From positions 1,426,001 through 1,490,000 of the forward strand of contig NZ_CP092431.1 of the NCBI RefSeq assembly GCF_022385335.1: a stretch of 64,000 nt of DNA, written 5' to 3'. Every line of letters starts with the position of its first letter. Within the stretch, counting starts at the first letter, position 1. The translations under genes were made by a program, and so were the position numbers. Below are positions 53,821-61,461 of this stretch, one piece after another. The notes under the pieces are model-generated. The model had not been told where the DNA came from. It was given only the letters and a program-made list of their open reading frames with translations, and did not search any database. This DNA is from Streptomyces deccanensis (lineage in GTDB: Bacteria; Actinomycetota; Actinomycetes; Streptomycetales; Streptomycetaceae).

Positions 53821-54993
53821 AGGGGTTCTTGCTCCTGACATGGTGCTGAATGGTTCGTGATCGATGTGCGGGCCATCGTTCGGCGGCCGGACCGCGTAGG
53901 CCTCCGAGGAGACGTACGCGGTGACCCGGGCCGGTCTGCCCTGCTCGTGGGCGAGCGCCACGTACGCGACGAGCCCCACCCCGTCCGTCAGCCGGCGTCC
54001 GGTGACGGCGGCCAGCGGCCGGTCGAGTGCGTGGGGGTCCAGCCCGTGCCGGCCGAGGACGGCCCGGGCCCGGCGCAGTGCCTCCGCGTCGTCGCGGGCG
54101 TAGTCCCTGACCGGGACGTGGAGGGTGAAGCCGGTGGGGCCGCCGCTCGTCCGGGTGAAGGAGTGGCACGACAGGACGGGCCGCCGGTCGAACCGGGCCC
54201 GCTGCAGCGCCCGGTGGCTGTCCGTGCCGTCGTCGAAGCCGCCCGCCGTCCGGAGGAACTCCTCCAACGTCGTGCTGTCCGGCCCGGATTCCATCCGGCA
54301 CAGCCCGCCGGCGTCCGCCACCGCCAGGTCGCAGTGCGTGGTGTAGATCTTCACCCGGGGCGCCGCCCAGTCGCCCAGATCGAGCGCGAAGAACGGATAG
54401 CCGTCGGCCGGCGGCAGCGCGTCGAAGGCGTGCCGGTGGCCCAGCCGGTCCAGGGCCGTCCGTACCGTCCAGGCGGCCCGGGTCCCGCCCGACGCCGACG
54501 GGTTCAGATACACCTTGATCTTGGGGACGCCGCCGGGACGCAGCTCCAGCGCGATCCACAGCGCCAGGGGGCCCTGCGGGTCGGCGGGGAGGAACAGGTC
54601 CTCCAGTACGTCGAGTTGGTCGGTGGCGAAGCCCCAGCGCCGTGCCATCGCACGGACGGCGCGCAGACCTTCGAGGCCGTTGTCCCGCAGACCGCCGGCC
54701 CCGCAGCCCGGTTCCAGCAGCACCCGTATCGCCGGGGGCGCGCCCGGTGTGAGGGAGAGCGAGTACTCCACCGGGGTGGAGTCGTCGGACAGGAAACTGA
54801 GGGACGGGGGCGGCAGATCCAGGGGCCGTTCGGCCACCGCCCCCAGCGAGTCGGTCAGTAGACGCGCGTAGTTCCGCGCGTCGGTGCGGCCGAGCCCCGA
54901 CGCCTCGCAGAGGCGCAGCAGTTGGCCGGTCACGAGAGCGCCGAGCGTCCGGTCCCCGGGAGTGCTCCCGGGGCCGGGCCCGAGGGGGCTCAC
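52453..54993 (-). CDS. DMATS-type indole prenyltransferase fused in frame to tryptophanase
   Basis: An 846-codon frame without a stop. Residues 1-384 form a bacterial DMATS-type prenyltransferase: LSFLSDDSTPVEYSLSL, RVLLEPGCG, LWIALELRPGGVPKIKVYLN, SCHSFTRTSGGPTGFTLH and VAYVALAHEQG are its strands, like those of IptA/SCO7467-type enzymes that attach dimethylallyl groups to indoles. Then HIDHEPFSTMSGARTPMEPYRI runs straight into tryptophanase. A normal prenyltransferase would end near here, so the fusion seems to come from loss of its stop. Start: GTG at 54993, which overlaps the stop of an upstream small frame as GTGA and has GGGAG five bases before it. The fused or coupled enzymes would make prenylated indole from tryptophan. 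Confidence 0.85.
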   Translation of the reverse strand: MSPLGPGPGSTPGDRTLGALVTGQLLRLCEASGLGRTDARNYARLLTDSLGAVAERPLDLPPPSLSFLSDDSTPVEYSLSLTPGAPPAIRVLLEPGCGAGGLRDNGLEGLRAVRAMARRWGFATDQLDVLEDLFLPADPQGPLALWIALELRPGGVPKIKVYLNPSASGGTRAAWTVRTALDRLGHRHAFDALPPADGYPFFALDLGDWAAPRVKIYTTHCDLAVADAGGLCRMESGPDSTTLEEFLRTAGGFDDGTDSHRALQRARFDRRPVLSCHSFTRTSGGPTGFTLHVPVRDYARDDAEALRRARAVLGRHGLDPHALDRPLAAVTGRRLTDGVGLVAYVALAHEQGRPARVTAYVSSEAYAVRPPNDGPHIDHEPFSTMSGARTPMEPYRIKVVEPIALTTREQREAALERVHYNLFDLRAEEVTIDLLSDSGTGAISAAQLAAGMEGDESYAGSRSFYRFHETVTELTGYRHILPAHQGRAAERILFNTLLEPGGIVLANTHFDTTRANVELSGCQAHDIPCVEARDLDSEVPFKGNIDLDRLRQTLEGPDGSRVRVVIMTLTNNGGGGQPVSMENLKQTAEICRRHGVPMILDAARFAENAWLVTRHEAAYRDRTPRQVAEEAFRLADGCVMSAKKDGIVHIGGFIGLNDPELAEKCERLLIATEGFATYGGLAGRDLDMMATGLLEVTEPAYLAERADVASHLADRVRAAGVDLLEPPGLHALYLNAGRLLPHIPPHHYPGHALACRLYLEGGIRSAELGSLYLGEEDEDGNPIKSAPYELVRLALPRRVYTRSHYDHVGRTLERIAKEAESVHGYRIVEQSPILRHFRAKLQPVTG

Positions 54994-55226
54994 CACGTCT
55001 CCCGCCGCTGCCGGGAGTACGGGGGCGGAGCCGGTGTCCCCTGGCGGTGGAGGGTGTGCGGGGGCACAGAAAGATACCCGCCGACCTGGGCGGGTATCTC
55101 GTCTCGCGGCGACTGGTGGCGGGTCACGCCCCTGGTCTCCGCGCGGCGTAAGTCGATGTCTCGTCGGGAGCGGCGGAAGAGATCCGGATGTCGAGCAGAA
55201 GCGGCGCCGATGGATATGTGGTCCAC
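54990..55226 (-). CDS. Upstream small ORF with TTA codon, coupled to the prenyltransferase
   Basis: A 78-codon frame starting at a GTG (55226) with a strong AAAGGGAGG ribosome binding site. It encodes VDHISIGAASARHPDLF and then RRSRRDIDLRRAETRG, which recalls the RRHIDL pattern of Streptomyces leader peptides; the rest is basic and low in structure. Codon 26 is TTA (55149-55151), which needs the bldA tRNA. Its TGA overlaps the GTG of the prenyltransferase (GTGA), so the downstream enzyme is probably translated by coupling. I infer a regulatory leader, comparable in logic to TnaC but unrelated in sequence. Confidence 0.5.
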   Translation of the reverse strand: MDHISIGAASARHPDLFRRSRRDIDLRRAETRGVTRHQSPRDEIPAQVGGYLSVPPHTLHRQGTPAPPPYSRQRRETW

Positions 55227-55327
55227 GACACCTCCCTTTGTTCATTGGTCACCACGAATGCCGCCGCGTTACTACCCCTTTGGTTGAATACTCATGCAGT
55301 AACCGCTGTCACAGACTGTTGTCTGCG

Positions 55328-56668
55328 TCACCCCTTCAACCACTGCAGGAAGGAGCCCCACACGCCTCGCTCGGCCTTGCGGCCCGCCGGGGCGTTCTCC
55401 TCGCGTGCGGAGGGCTCCGGCGCGCGGGGCGGGACCGGCCGCTGGACGACCTGCGGGGTGAAGCGGCAGGGCAGCGCGGCCAGCGCGCGGTGGAAGGGGC
55501 CCGGACGCCAGGTCAGGCTGTCCTCGGGGACCGCGAGTTCGATGTCGTGCAGCCGGTTGAGCAGGTTCTCGATGGCCACCATGGTGACGAGCCGGGCGAG
55601 TTCCTTGGAGGGGCAGGCGTGCGGGCCGGCGCTCCACGACAGGTGGGCCCGTCGGCCGCCGGTCCGACCGGCAGCCACGAGCGCGGGGTCGGTGTTGGCG
55701 GCGGTCATGCTGACCAGGACCAGATCGCCCGCCCGCAGCTTGGCGCCGCCGAACTCCATGTCGGCCGCGGGGTAGTGCGGCGCGTAGTTCGCCATGGGCG
55801 GGTTCTCCCACAGCGTGTCGTCGATGGCCTCCTCGATCAGGCCTCCGTCGGCGTAGCGGTCGTGCAGGAGCAGCCGGTGCAGGGTGTTGCCGATGAGGTT
55901 GCGCAGCGGTTCGGCGCCCGCGCCGAGGAGCAGGATCAGCTGGTGGACCAACTCCTCGTCGGTCAGGCGCGCCTCGTGCCGCATCAGGTACGAGGTGACG
56001 TCGTCGGCCGGCCTGGCCCGCTTCAGGGCCACCAGCTCGAACACGGCCTGGCCCAGCACCTGGTTGGCCTTCTCGGCGTTGACGCCCTCGAAGACGCCGG
56101 AGATACCGAAGACGACCCGGTCGCCGATGTCCGCCGGGCAGCCGAAGAGCTCGTTGAACACGAGCAGCGGCAACTGCTTGACGTAGTCGTTCATTAGGTC
56201 GATGGAGCCGCGGCCGGAGACCTGGGAGAGGAGGTAGTCGGAGGCCCGCTTGGTCATGTCGCTGATGCGGCGGGAGTCCACCTTGGCGAGGCTGTCGGTG
56301 ATCGCCTGCCGCAGCCGCGCGTGCTCGGCGCCGTCGGTGAACATGGCGTTGGGACGGTAGCCCAGCATCGGGACGACCGGGCTGTCCGGGCCGACCTTGC
56401 CCTCGGCGACGTCGCGCCAACGGCGGGCGTCCTTGCGGAAGTTGCCGGGGTCCTGCAGCAGTTTCAGCGCGGTCGCGTGGTCGGTGACGAGGGTCGCGTC
56501 GACACCGGGCGCGATCTCGACGGGCGCGCTGGGCCCGTAGTGCCGCATGTACGCGTAGTACGCCTGCGGATCGGCCGCGTACTCCGGCCCGTACAGCGGA
56601 ATCCGCAGTCCGCTGCCGTGCGCCGGGCAGCCGGGCGGGGGTGAGGGGAAAGTGGAGTCGGGGGTCAT
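55328..56668 (-). CDS. CYP157-type cytochrome P450 of conservon 2
   Basis: A 446-residue P450. The haem loop is LSWSAGPHACPSKELARL with the Cys ligand. In the K-helix, where ExxR is expected, the sequence reads IEEAIDDTLWENPP: the Arg is missing. This is the mark of the CYP157 family, known from Streptomyces conservons. The I-helix has LILLLGAGAEPLRNLIG, without the usual Thr. A C-terminal 45-residue extension is Pro/basic. The stop of cvnD lies 14 bases upstream, so it is the fifth gene of the conservon. A P450 like this may have a regulatory or unusual catalytic role; whether it acts on the prenylindole made next door is open. Confidence 0.92.
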   Translation of the reverse strand: MTPDSTFPSPPPGCPAHGSGLRIPLYGPEYAADPQAYYAYMRHYGPSAPVEIAPGVDATLVTDHATALKLLQDPGNFRKDARRWRDVAEGKVGPDSPVVPMLGYRPNAMFTDGAEHARLRQAITDSLAKVDSRRISDMTKRASDYLLSQVSGRGSIDLMNDYVKQLPLLVFNELFGCPADIGDRVVFGISGVFEGVNAEKANQVLGQAVFELVALKRARPADDVTSYLMRHEARLTDEELVHQLILLLGAGAEPLRNLIGNTLHRLLLHDRYADGGLIEEAIDDTLWENPPMANYAPHYPAADMEFGGAKLRAGDLVLVSMTAANTDPALVAAGRTGGRRAHLSWSAGPHACPSKELARLVTMVAIENLLNRLHDIELAVPEDSLTWRPGPFHRALAALPCRFTPQVVQRPVPPRAPEPSAREENAPAGRKAERGVWGSFLQWLKG

Positions 56669-56681
56669 GTCTGCTCTGCTC

Positions 56682-57275
56682 CTAACGGGCGCGGTCCATC
56701 AAGTAGCGGACGAGCGTGATCAGAGCCTCGGCCGACGACCGTTCGTCCCGCGCGTCGCAGGTGACGATCGGTGTGTCGTCGAGGAGATCCAGCGCTTCCC
56801 GCAGCGCCCTCGCATCACGTATCGACGTACCGTCGAAATGGTTGACCGCAATCGCGTAGTCGAGTCCGTACTGCTCGATCAGGTCGATCACGGCGAAGGA
56901 GTCGGCCAGCCGCTCGGGGTCGACCAGCACCAGCGCCCCGAGGGCGCCGCGTGCCATGTCCTCCCACATCTGCACGAAGCGCTGCTGGCCGGGTGTGCCG
57001 AAGAGGTACAGCACGACACGGTCGCTGACGGTGAGTCGGCCGAAGTCCATGGCGACCGTGGTGGTGGTCTTGCCCTGGACGCCCTTGAGGTCGTCGATCG
57101 CCTCGCCCGCCTGCGTCATCGTCTCCTCGGTGGAGAGCGGTGAGATCTCGGAGATCGACCCGATGAACGTGGTCTTGCCCACCGCGAAGTGCCCGACGAC
57201 CAGGATCTTCACGGCGGTCTGCGTCTCTCCGCCCGGGACGTACGCCCGTTCATCCAAACTTGGACTGGAGACCAT
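56682..57275 (-). CDS. cvnD: CvnD-type GTPase of conservon 2
   Basis: A 197-residue Ras-like GTPase: P-loop GHFAVGKTTFIGS, switch TTTVAMDFGRLTV, G3 region YLFGTPGQQRF and VAVNHFDG at the G4 position. Its start lies inside the end of cvnC (26-base overlap). It is the GTP switch of the module and is expected to be controlled by CvnB and CvnA and to act on the downstream P450 or on unknown targets. Confidence 0.94.
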   Translation of the reverse strand: MVSSPSLDERAYVPGGETQTAVKILVVGHFAVGKTTFIGSISEISPLSTEETMTQAGEAIDDLKGVQGKTTTTVAMDFGRLTVSDRVVLYLFGTPGQQRFVQMWEDMARGALGALVLVDPERLADSFAVIDLIEQYGLDYAIAVNHFDGTSIRDARALREALDLLDDTPIVTCDARDERSSAEALITLVRYLMDRAR

Positions 57276-57627
57276 TGAGCACCTCCTCGAGAATCTTCAG
57301 GTTGGCGACGGGAGCACGGGTCTCCGGCGGACGGGTGACGAGATAGCCGGCCTCGGAGAGCGCGGCCAGCAGGATCTTCACCACTCCGACCGGCAGTTGG
57401 ATGTGCCCCGCGATCTCGGCGACGGAGAGGTAACCGCCGACACACATGCGCAGCAGGTCCTGCTCCTCGGGCGAGAGGCGTGCGGGGCGCTGCTGCTGGT
57501 CGGCGACCGCCGTGACCAGCGTGATCAGTGAGAACTGACTCTCGCCGGGGAGGCTGCGGCCACCGGTGATGACGTACGGCCGCACTAATTCGGCGGCCTC
57601 GTGCTCATGCCTGTCGGAATCGGTCAT
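57250..57627 (-). CDS. cvnC: CvnC, DUF742 protein of conservon 2
   Basis: A 125-residue DUF742 protein starting MTDSDRHEHEAAELVRPYVI, with LSVAEIAGHIQLPVGVVKILL in a winged-helix-like core and NLKILEEVLNGL at the end. Its ATG overlaps the cvnB stop (ATGA). It overlaps cvnD by 26 bases. Confidence 0.93.
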   Translation of the reverse strand: MTDSDRHEHEAAELVRPYVITGGRSLPGESQFSLITLVTAVADQQQRPARLSPEEQDLLRMCVGGYLSVAEIAGHIQLPVGVVKILLAALSEAGYLVTRPPETRAPVANLKILEEVLNGLQSKFG

Positions 57628-58025
57628 GGCCCTACCACGCTGCTCTCCCTGGGCGGAGCGGTCATGACCTTGCCCAGCTGGCCGACGAGCTGCTGCATCC
57701 GGAAGGTGATGTCCGCCATGTCGACGTCGGAGGAGGCCGACACCGCGAGGTAGGCACCGTCGCCGGCCGAGATCAGGAAGATCCAGCCGCCGTCGAACTC
57801 GACCAGTGTCTGCTGCCACCGCAGATCCGAACGAGAGCAGAAGAAGGCCAGCGACCGGCTCAGCGACTGCATACCGCTCATCGCGGCGGCGGCCTTGTCC
57901 GCGTCGTCCTTGTCCACTCCCCTGGAACGGGCCCTCAGCAACCCGTCGGAGGAGACCAGGACCGCGTGGAGGGCTCCGGGGATCTCCAGGGCGCTGTCAA
58001 GCATCCATGAAAGGTCGTTGTTCAT
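57624..58025 (-). CDS. cvnB: CvnB, roadblock/LC7 protein of conservon 2
   Basis: A 133-residue roadblock/LC7 protein: DLSWMLDSALEIPGALHAVL, VSSDGLLRARSRGVDKDDAD, TLVEFDGGWIFLISAGDG and VDMADITFRMQQLVGQLG. It starts within the cvnA stop (ATGA, 58022-58025) and ends within the cvnC start, so A, B and C are coupled. It diverges clearly from the two roadblock proteins of conservon 1. Confidence 0.93.
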   Translation of the reverse strand: MNNDLSWMLDSALEIPGALHAVLVSSDGLLRARSRGVDKDDADKAAAAMSGMQSLSRSLAFFCSRSDLRWQQTLVEFDGGWIFLISAGDGAYLAVSASSDVDMADITFRMQQLVGQLGKVMTAPPRESSVVGP

Positions 58026-59227
58026 TGGACCTCGTGCCCTTCGCTGCTTGCGTCATGGGGGCCGCTCGGCCGCTCCCCCGCCTCCGGGTGTGTGGCGCGA
58101 CCCGCGTCCGTGCCCTGCTTGAAGGCGGCCATGATCGCGGCCGTGTCCTCGCTGCGGCGCCGGGGGGCCGGGGCGGCGGACGGACCGTTGGAGACCAGGG
58201 CCATCGGCCGCTTGCGACGCCGCTTGGGCAGACCGTCCTCGGTCGTGCCCACGGGCAGCGAGGAGTCGGGGGCGCTGTCGTGCACGGAGGGCCTCGCCTC
58301 CACGGGGGCCGGGACGTCCCGCGGCGCGACCGAGTCCACCGACACCGTCGGCTGCTTCGGCTCGGGCATCGTGGTGAGCAGCTCGTCGGGCAGCAGCACG
58401 ACCGCCCGCACACCGCCGTAGGGCGAGGTGGAGTCGACCGACACCGTGAAGCCGAACCGCTCGCAGAGCACACCGATCACGGCGAAGCCGAACTGCGGAG
58501 GGTTGCCGAGCCCCGAGACACCCGTGACGCGCTCGCTCGTCAGGAGCTTCTCGGCCCTCGCCTTCTCCTCCTCGTTCATGCCGACACCGGCGTCGTCGAC
58601 GATGATGCAGACGCCCTTGGGCACGGAGCGGACGTTGATCTCGACGACGGTGTCCGGGCTGGAGTAGCTGGTCGCGTTGTCGAGCAGTTCCGCGAGGGCC
58701 AGCGCGACCGGTTCGACGGCCCGGCTGGTGACGCCGAAGTCGACCTTGGACAGGATGTGCGCCCGCTGGAAGTGGCGGATCCTGCCCTGGGCGCTGCGGA
58801 CCACGTCGTAGACCGAGGCCACGTCGCGGTGGCGGCCGAGCCAGCCCTCGCACAGCACGGCGATGGACTGGGCCCGCCGGCCGAACTGCGCGTTCATGTG
58901 GTCGATCTCCAGGAGGTCCTGGAGCATGACGGAGTCGCCGTACTTGCGCTGCAGCCCGGAGATGATGCGCTGCTGCTCCGCGGCGAGACCCTGGAGGGTC
59001 CGCATCGCGGCCTTCAGGGCCGTCCTCGTCTCGCCTTCGGCTTCCTGCTGGGCCGCGCGGACGGAATCCGAGTATTGGCTCTCCAATTCACCGTAGTGAT
59101 TTCTGAGCCCTGCGATCTCCTGTCGTAAAGCTCGCGCCGCCCGTCGCTGACGAATGATCAGGGCGACGGCGGCAAGGGTTACGACAATGAGTGCCCAGAG
59201 CGCCGGATTTTGTATGTATTGCGTCAT
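58022..59227 (-). CDS. cvnA: CvnA sensor histidine kinase-like protein of conservon 2
   Basis: A 401-residue short CvnA. One N-terminal membrane helix (about 8-26, LWALIVVTLAAVALII), a coiled coil (about 30-110) and a HATPase domain with LALAELLDNATSYSSPDTVV and VDDAGVGMNEEEK. There is no large extracellular sensor, in contrast to conservon 1. The tail (about 280-401) is Pro-rich and basic (LPKRRRKRPMAL). Codon 34 is TTA (59126-59128), so translation should depend on the bldA tRNA and occur mainly late in growth. It is the first gene of the five-gene conservon. Confidence 0.93.
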   Translation of the reverse strand: MTQYIQNPALWALIVVTLAAVALIIRQRRAARALRQEIAGLRNHYGELESQYSDSVRAAQQEAEGETRTALKAAMRTLQGLAAEQQRIISGLQRKYGDSVMLQDLLEIDHMNAQFGRRAQSIAVLCEGWLGRHRDVASVYDVVRSAQGRIRHFQRAHILSKVDFGVTSRAVEPVALALAELLDNATSYSSPDTVVEINVRSVPKGVCIIVDDAGVGMNEEEKARAEKLLTSERVTGVSGLGNPPQFGFAVIGVLCERFGFTVSVDSTSPYGGVRAVVLLPDELLTTMPEPKQPTVSVDSVAPRDVPAPVEARPSVHDSAPDSSLPVGTTEDGLPKRRRKRPMALVSNGPSAAPAPRRRSEDTAAIMAAFKQGTDAGRATHPEAGERPSGPHDASSEGHEVQ

Positions 59228-59764
59228 GAGACCCTCTTCAGGCGGCCGATGGCCAGCTACTGAATTTCCGTCAATTCACACAGACCGAAGGCCAGCCACT
59301 CCGGGTTGCCACCCAGGCCTCCACGAATGGCGAGAGATGCTCCTTTTGCACCCATCCGTCCGTTCGGTAAGTGCGGTGATCGTATCATCACTCAACCTGA
59401 TGACGGATCGTCAACCTGCGCGGTCCTTGCGAAGGTTGAGCGGTGCGGCGCGCACACGGTCAAGGCTGAACAAGGCCGAATAGGGGCGTTGGCCGCACCT
59501 TGAGGTAAACCCACTTCGAAGAGTGCCCACGCCGCCTCCCTGGGCCCCACCGACCCGCCGACCCCATCGCGCTCAGGGCCCCCGGGAAGTCATGATGAGC
59601 CGTTAGCGGATTGTCAGGGGGAGATCGCTCTTGGTGATGAACACGGGGTGTCACCGAGCCGGTTCGGTCGAGTACCGGTCGAGTGCCGACTCCCGCCCAC
59701 GACAGGACGACAGACCCGACGCGGCGTGCCGACGAACCGCCGCGTCGACATCACGGAGGCTGTC
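59228..59764. other. Divergent promoter region of conservon 2 and the FAD oxidase
   Basis: This 537-base gap between divergent genes has no frame that I would accept as a gene. It is poorer in G+C than its surroundings near 59360-59410 (GATCGTATCATCACTCAACC), as expected for promoters, but I cannot assign exact elements. Confidence 0.5.
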
Positions 59765-61261
59765 ATGACAGAAAGACAGAGCGGTCCCGTCGACAGACGG
59801 CAGTTCCTCGCCCGGTTCGGAGCCGGGACGCTGGCGCTCGTGGCCGGTTTCGATCTGCTCACCCGGCAGTGGGTGACCGAGGCGGCGGCAGCGGACAGCA
59901 CGTCCTTCGCCTCGGCTCCGTCCCTCGACGGGACGCTCGTGTTCGACGCGGAGTCACTCGCGGCGAACGCGCACGACCAGGGCAACATCGTCTTCCGGAC
60001 GCCGTGCGCGGTGCTGCGGCCGGGGTCGGTGCAGGACATCAGGAAGATGGTCGGGTTCTGCGCCGACCACGGCATCGAGGTCGCCCCGGCCGGTGCCCAC
60101 CACGCGATGTTCGGCCAACCGCTCGTGAGCGGCGGGCTGGTCGTCGAGATGCGGTCACTGGACACGATCCACTCGATCGGCACGGACGGCGCCGACGTCG
60201 ACGCCGGTGTGCTGTGGAAGGACCTGATCGAGGCCGCGTACGCAGAGGGCCTCACCCCGGCGTCGATCACCAGCTACACCCGGACGACGGTCGGCGGGAC
60301 CCTGTCCATGGGCGGGATCGGGATGATGTCGTCCTACCGGGTCGGCGCCCAGGTCGACCACGCCCGGCGGCTCCAAGTGGTCACGGGCGACGGCCGGCTG
60401 AAGTGGTGCTCCGACGCGCAGAACAGCGACCTGTTCCAGGCGGCACTCGCCGGACTCGGGCAGTGCGGCGTCATCACCCGGGCCACCGTCGACCTGGTGC
60501 CGGCCAAGCAGCGGGCCCGCACCTACCGGATCGGCTACCCGGACATCCCGACGTTCTTCCAGGACATCCGCGTCCTGGCGAACCGGGGCGAGTTCGACTC
60601 GCTCGGCAGCATTCCGCAGCCCGGCACGGCACAGCCCCTGGTCCTGTGGGCCACCGTCTTCCACAACCCCGGCGACACCCCCGACGGGTCCCATCTGCTC
60701 CGCGGCCTCAGCCCGGCCGCGGCCTCCGCCGCCTTCGAGGACTACTCCTACCTCGACTACATATCCCTGGTCACGAACATGTACGACGCGTTCGCGGCGA
60801 ACCTGGACTGGGACGCGAAGGTCAAGCCCTGGTCGGATCTGTTCCTGCCGGACGGCGCCGTCGAGGAGTACGTCGAGTCGGTGTTCCCGTCGCTGACCGC
60901 CGAGGACCTCGGGCCGACCGGCTTCGGCCTCGTCTTCCCGATGCTGCGCGCGAGCCACGACCGCCCGCTGCTGCGGCTGCCCGACGGGACGAGCGGCCCC
61001 TGGGTCTGGCTGGTCAGCGTGCTCACCGACGCGGCCCGCTCCGGCCCCGACCCCGACTTCGCGTCCCGGATGACGGACCGCAACTACCGCTTCTACCAGG
61101 ACGCGGCGGCCGTCGGCGGAGTCCGCTACCCCCACGGCGCGTGCGCGTTCACGGAGGCGGACTGGCGGGCGCACTACGGCCCGATGTGGGAGACGTTCAC
61201 GTCGTGGAAGAAACGCTTCGACCCCAAGGGCGTCCTGACCCCCGGCCCGGGCATCTTCTGA
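59765..61261 (+). CDS. Tat-exported FAD-linked oxidase, cytokinin dehydrogenase-like
   Basis: A 498-residue FAD enzyme. The N-terminus has a twin-arginine signal (DRRQFLARFGAGTLALVAGF, cleavage near AAAADS). A PCMH-type FAD domain follows: TPCAVLRPGSVQDIRKMV, EVAPAGAHHAMFGQ and TRTTVGGTLSMGGIGMMS. The C-terminal part, ending ETFTSWKKRFDPKGVLTPGP, has the form of the cytokinin-binding domain of cytokinin dehydrogenases. It might oxidise cytokinins or another side-chain amine outside the cell; the substrate is inference. GGAGG stands before the ATG at 59765. Confidence 0.85.
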   Translation: MTERQSGPVDRRQFLARFGAGTLALVAGFDLLTRQWVTEAAAADSTSFASAPSLDGTLVFDAESLAANAHDQGNIVFRTPCAVLRPGSVQDIRKMVGFCADHGIEVAPAGAHHAMFGQPLVSGGLVVEMRSLDTIHSIGTDGADVDAGVLWKDLIEAAYAEGLTPASITSYTRTTVGGTLSMGGIGMMSSYRVGAQVDHARRLQVVTGDGRLKWCSDAQNSDLFQAALAGLGQCGVITRATVDLVPAKQRARTYRIGYPDIPTFFQDIRVLANRGEFDSLGSIPQPGTAQPLVLWATVFHNPGDTPDGSHLLRGLSPAAASAAFEDYSYLDYISLVTNMYDAFAANLDWDAKVKPWSDLFLPDGAVEEYVESVFPSLTAEDLGPTGFGLVFPMLRASHDRPLLRLPDGTSGPWVWLVSVLTDAARSGPDPDFASRMTDRNYRFYQDAAAVGGVRYPHGACAFTEADWRAHYGPMWETFTSWKKRFDPKGVLTPGPGIF

Positions 61262-61461
61262 CCGGTCGGATCGGCCTGGTCCGCCGCCCAGGGGGAGGAC
61301 GGACCAGGCCCGTTAGCAGGACGGCGTCACTCTTTCGTGGGGCGGCCGCGTGGCGAATCCGGAAGGTTGTGGCGTCCGTGCTGCGGAGTGGCGGGTCCCG
61401 TGGTCGGTTCGCGCCTATCGTGGAACGGCACACCGACGCTCGGCGCCAAGGCAGGCTGGAC

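Noticed and set aside
52453..56668. Prenyltransferase-tryptophanase and the P450 as one biosynthetic operon
   Set aside because: The P450 is contiguous with conservon 2 and is of the CYP157 type found in conservons, and about 330 bases with a separate leader ORF lie between. A functional link remains possible but is not shown.
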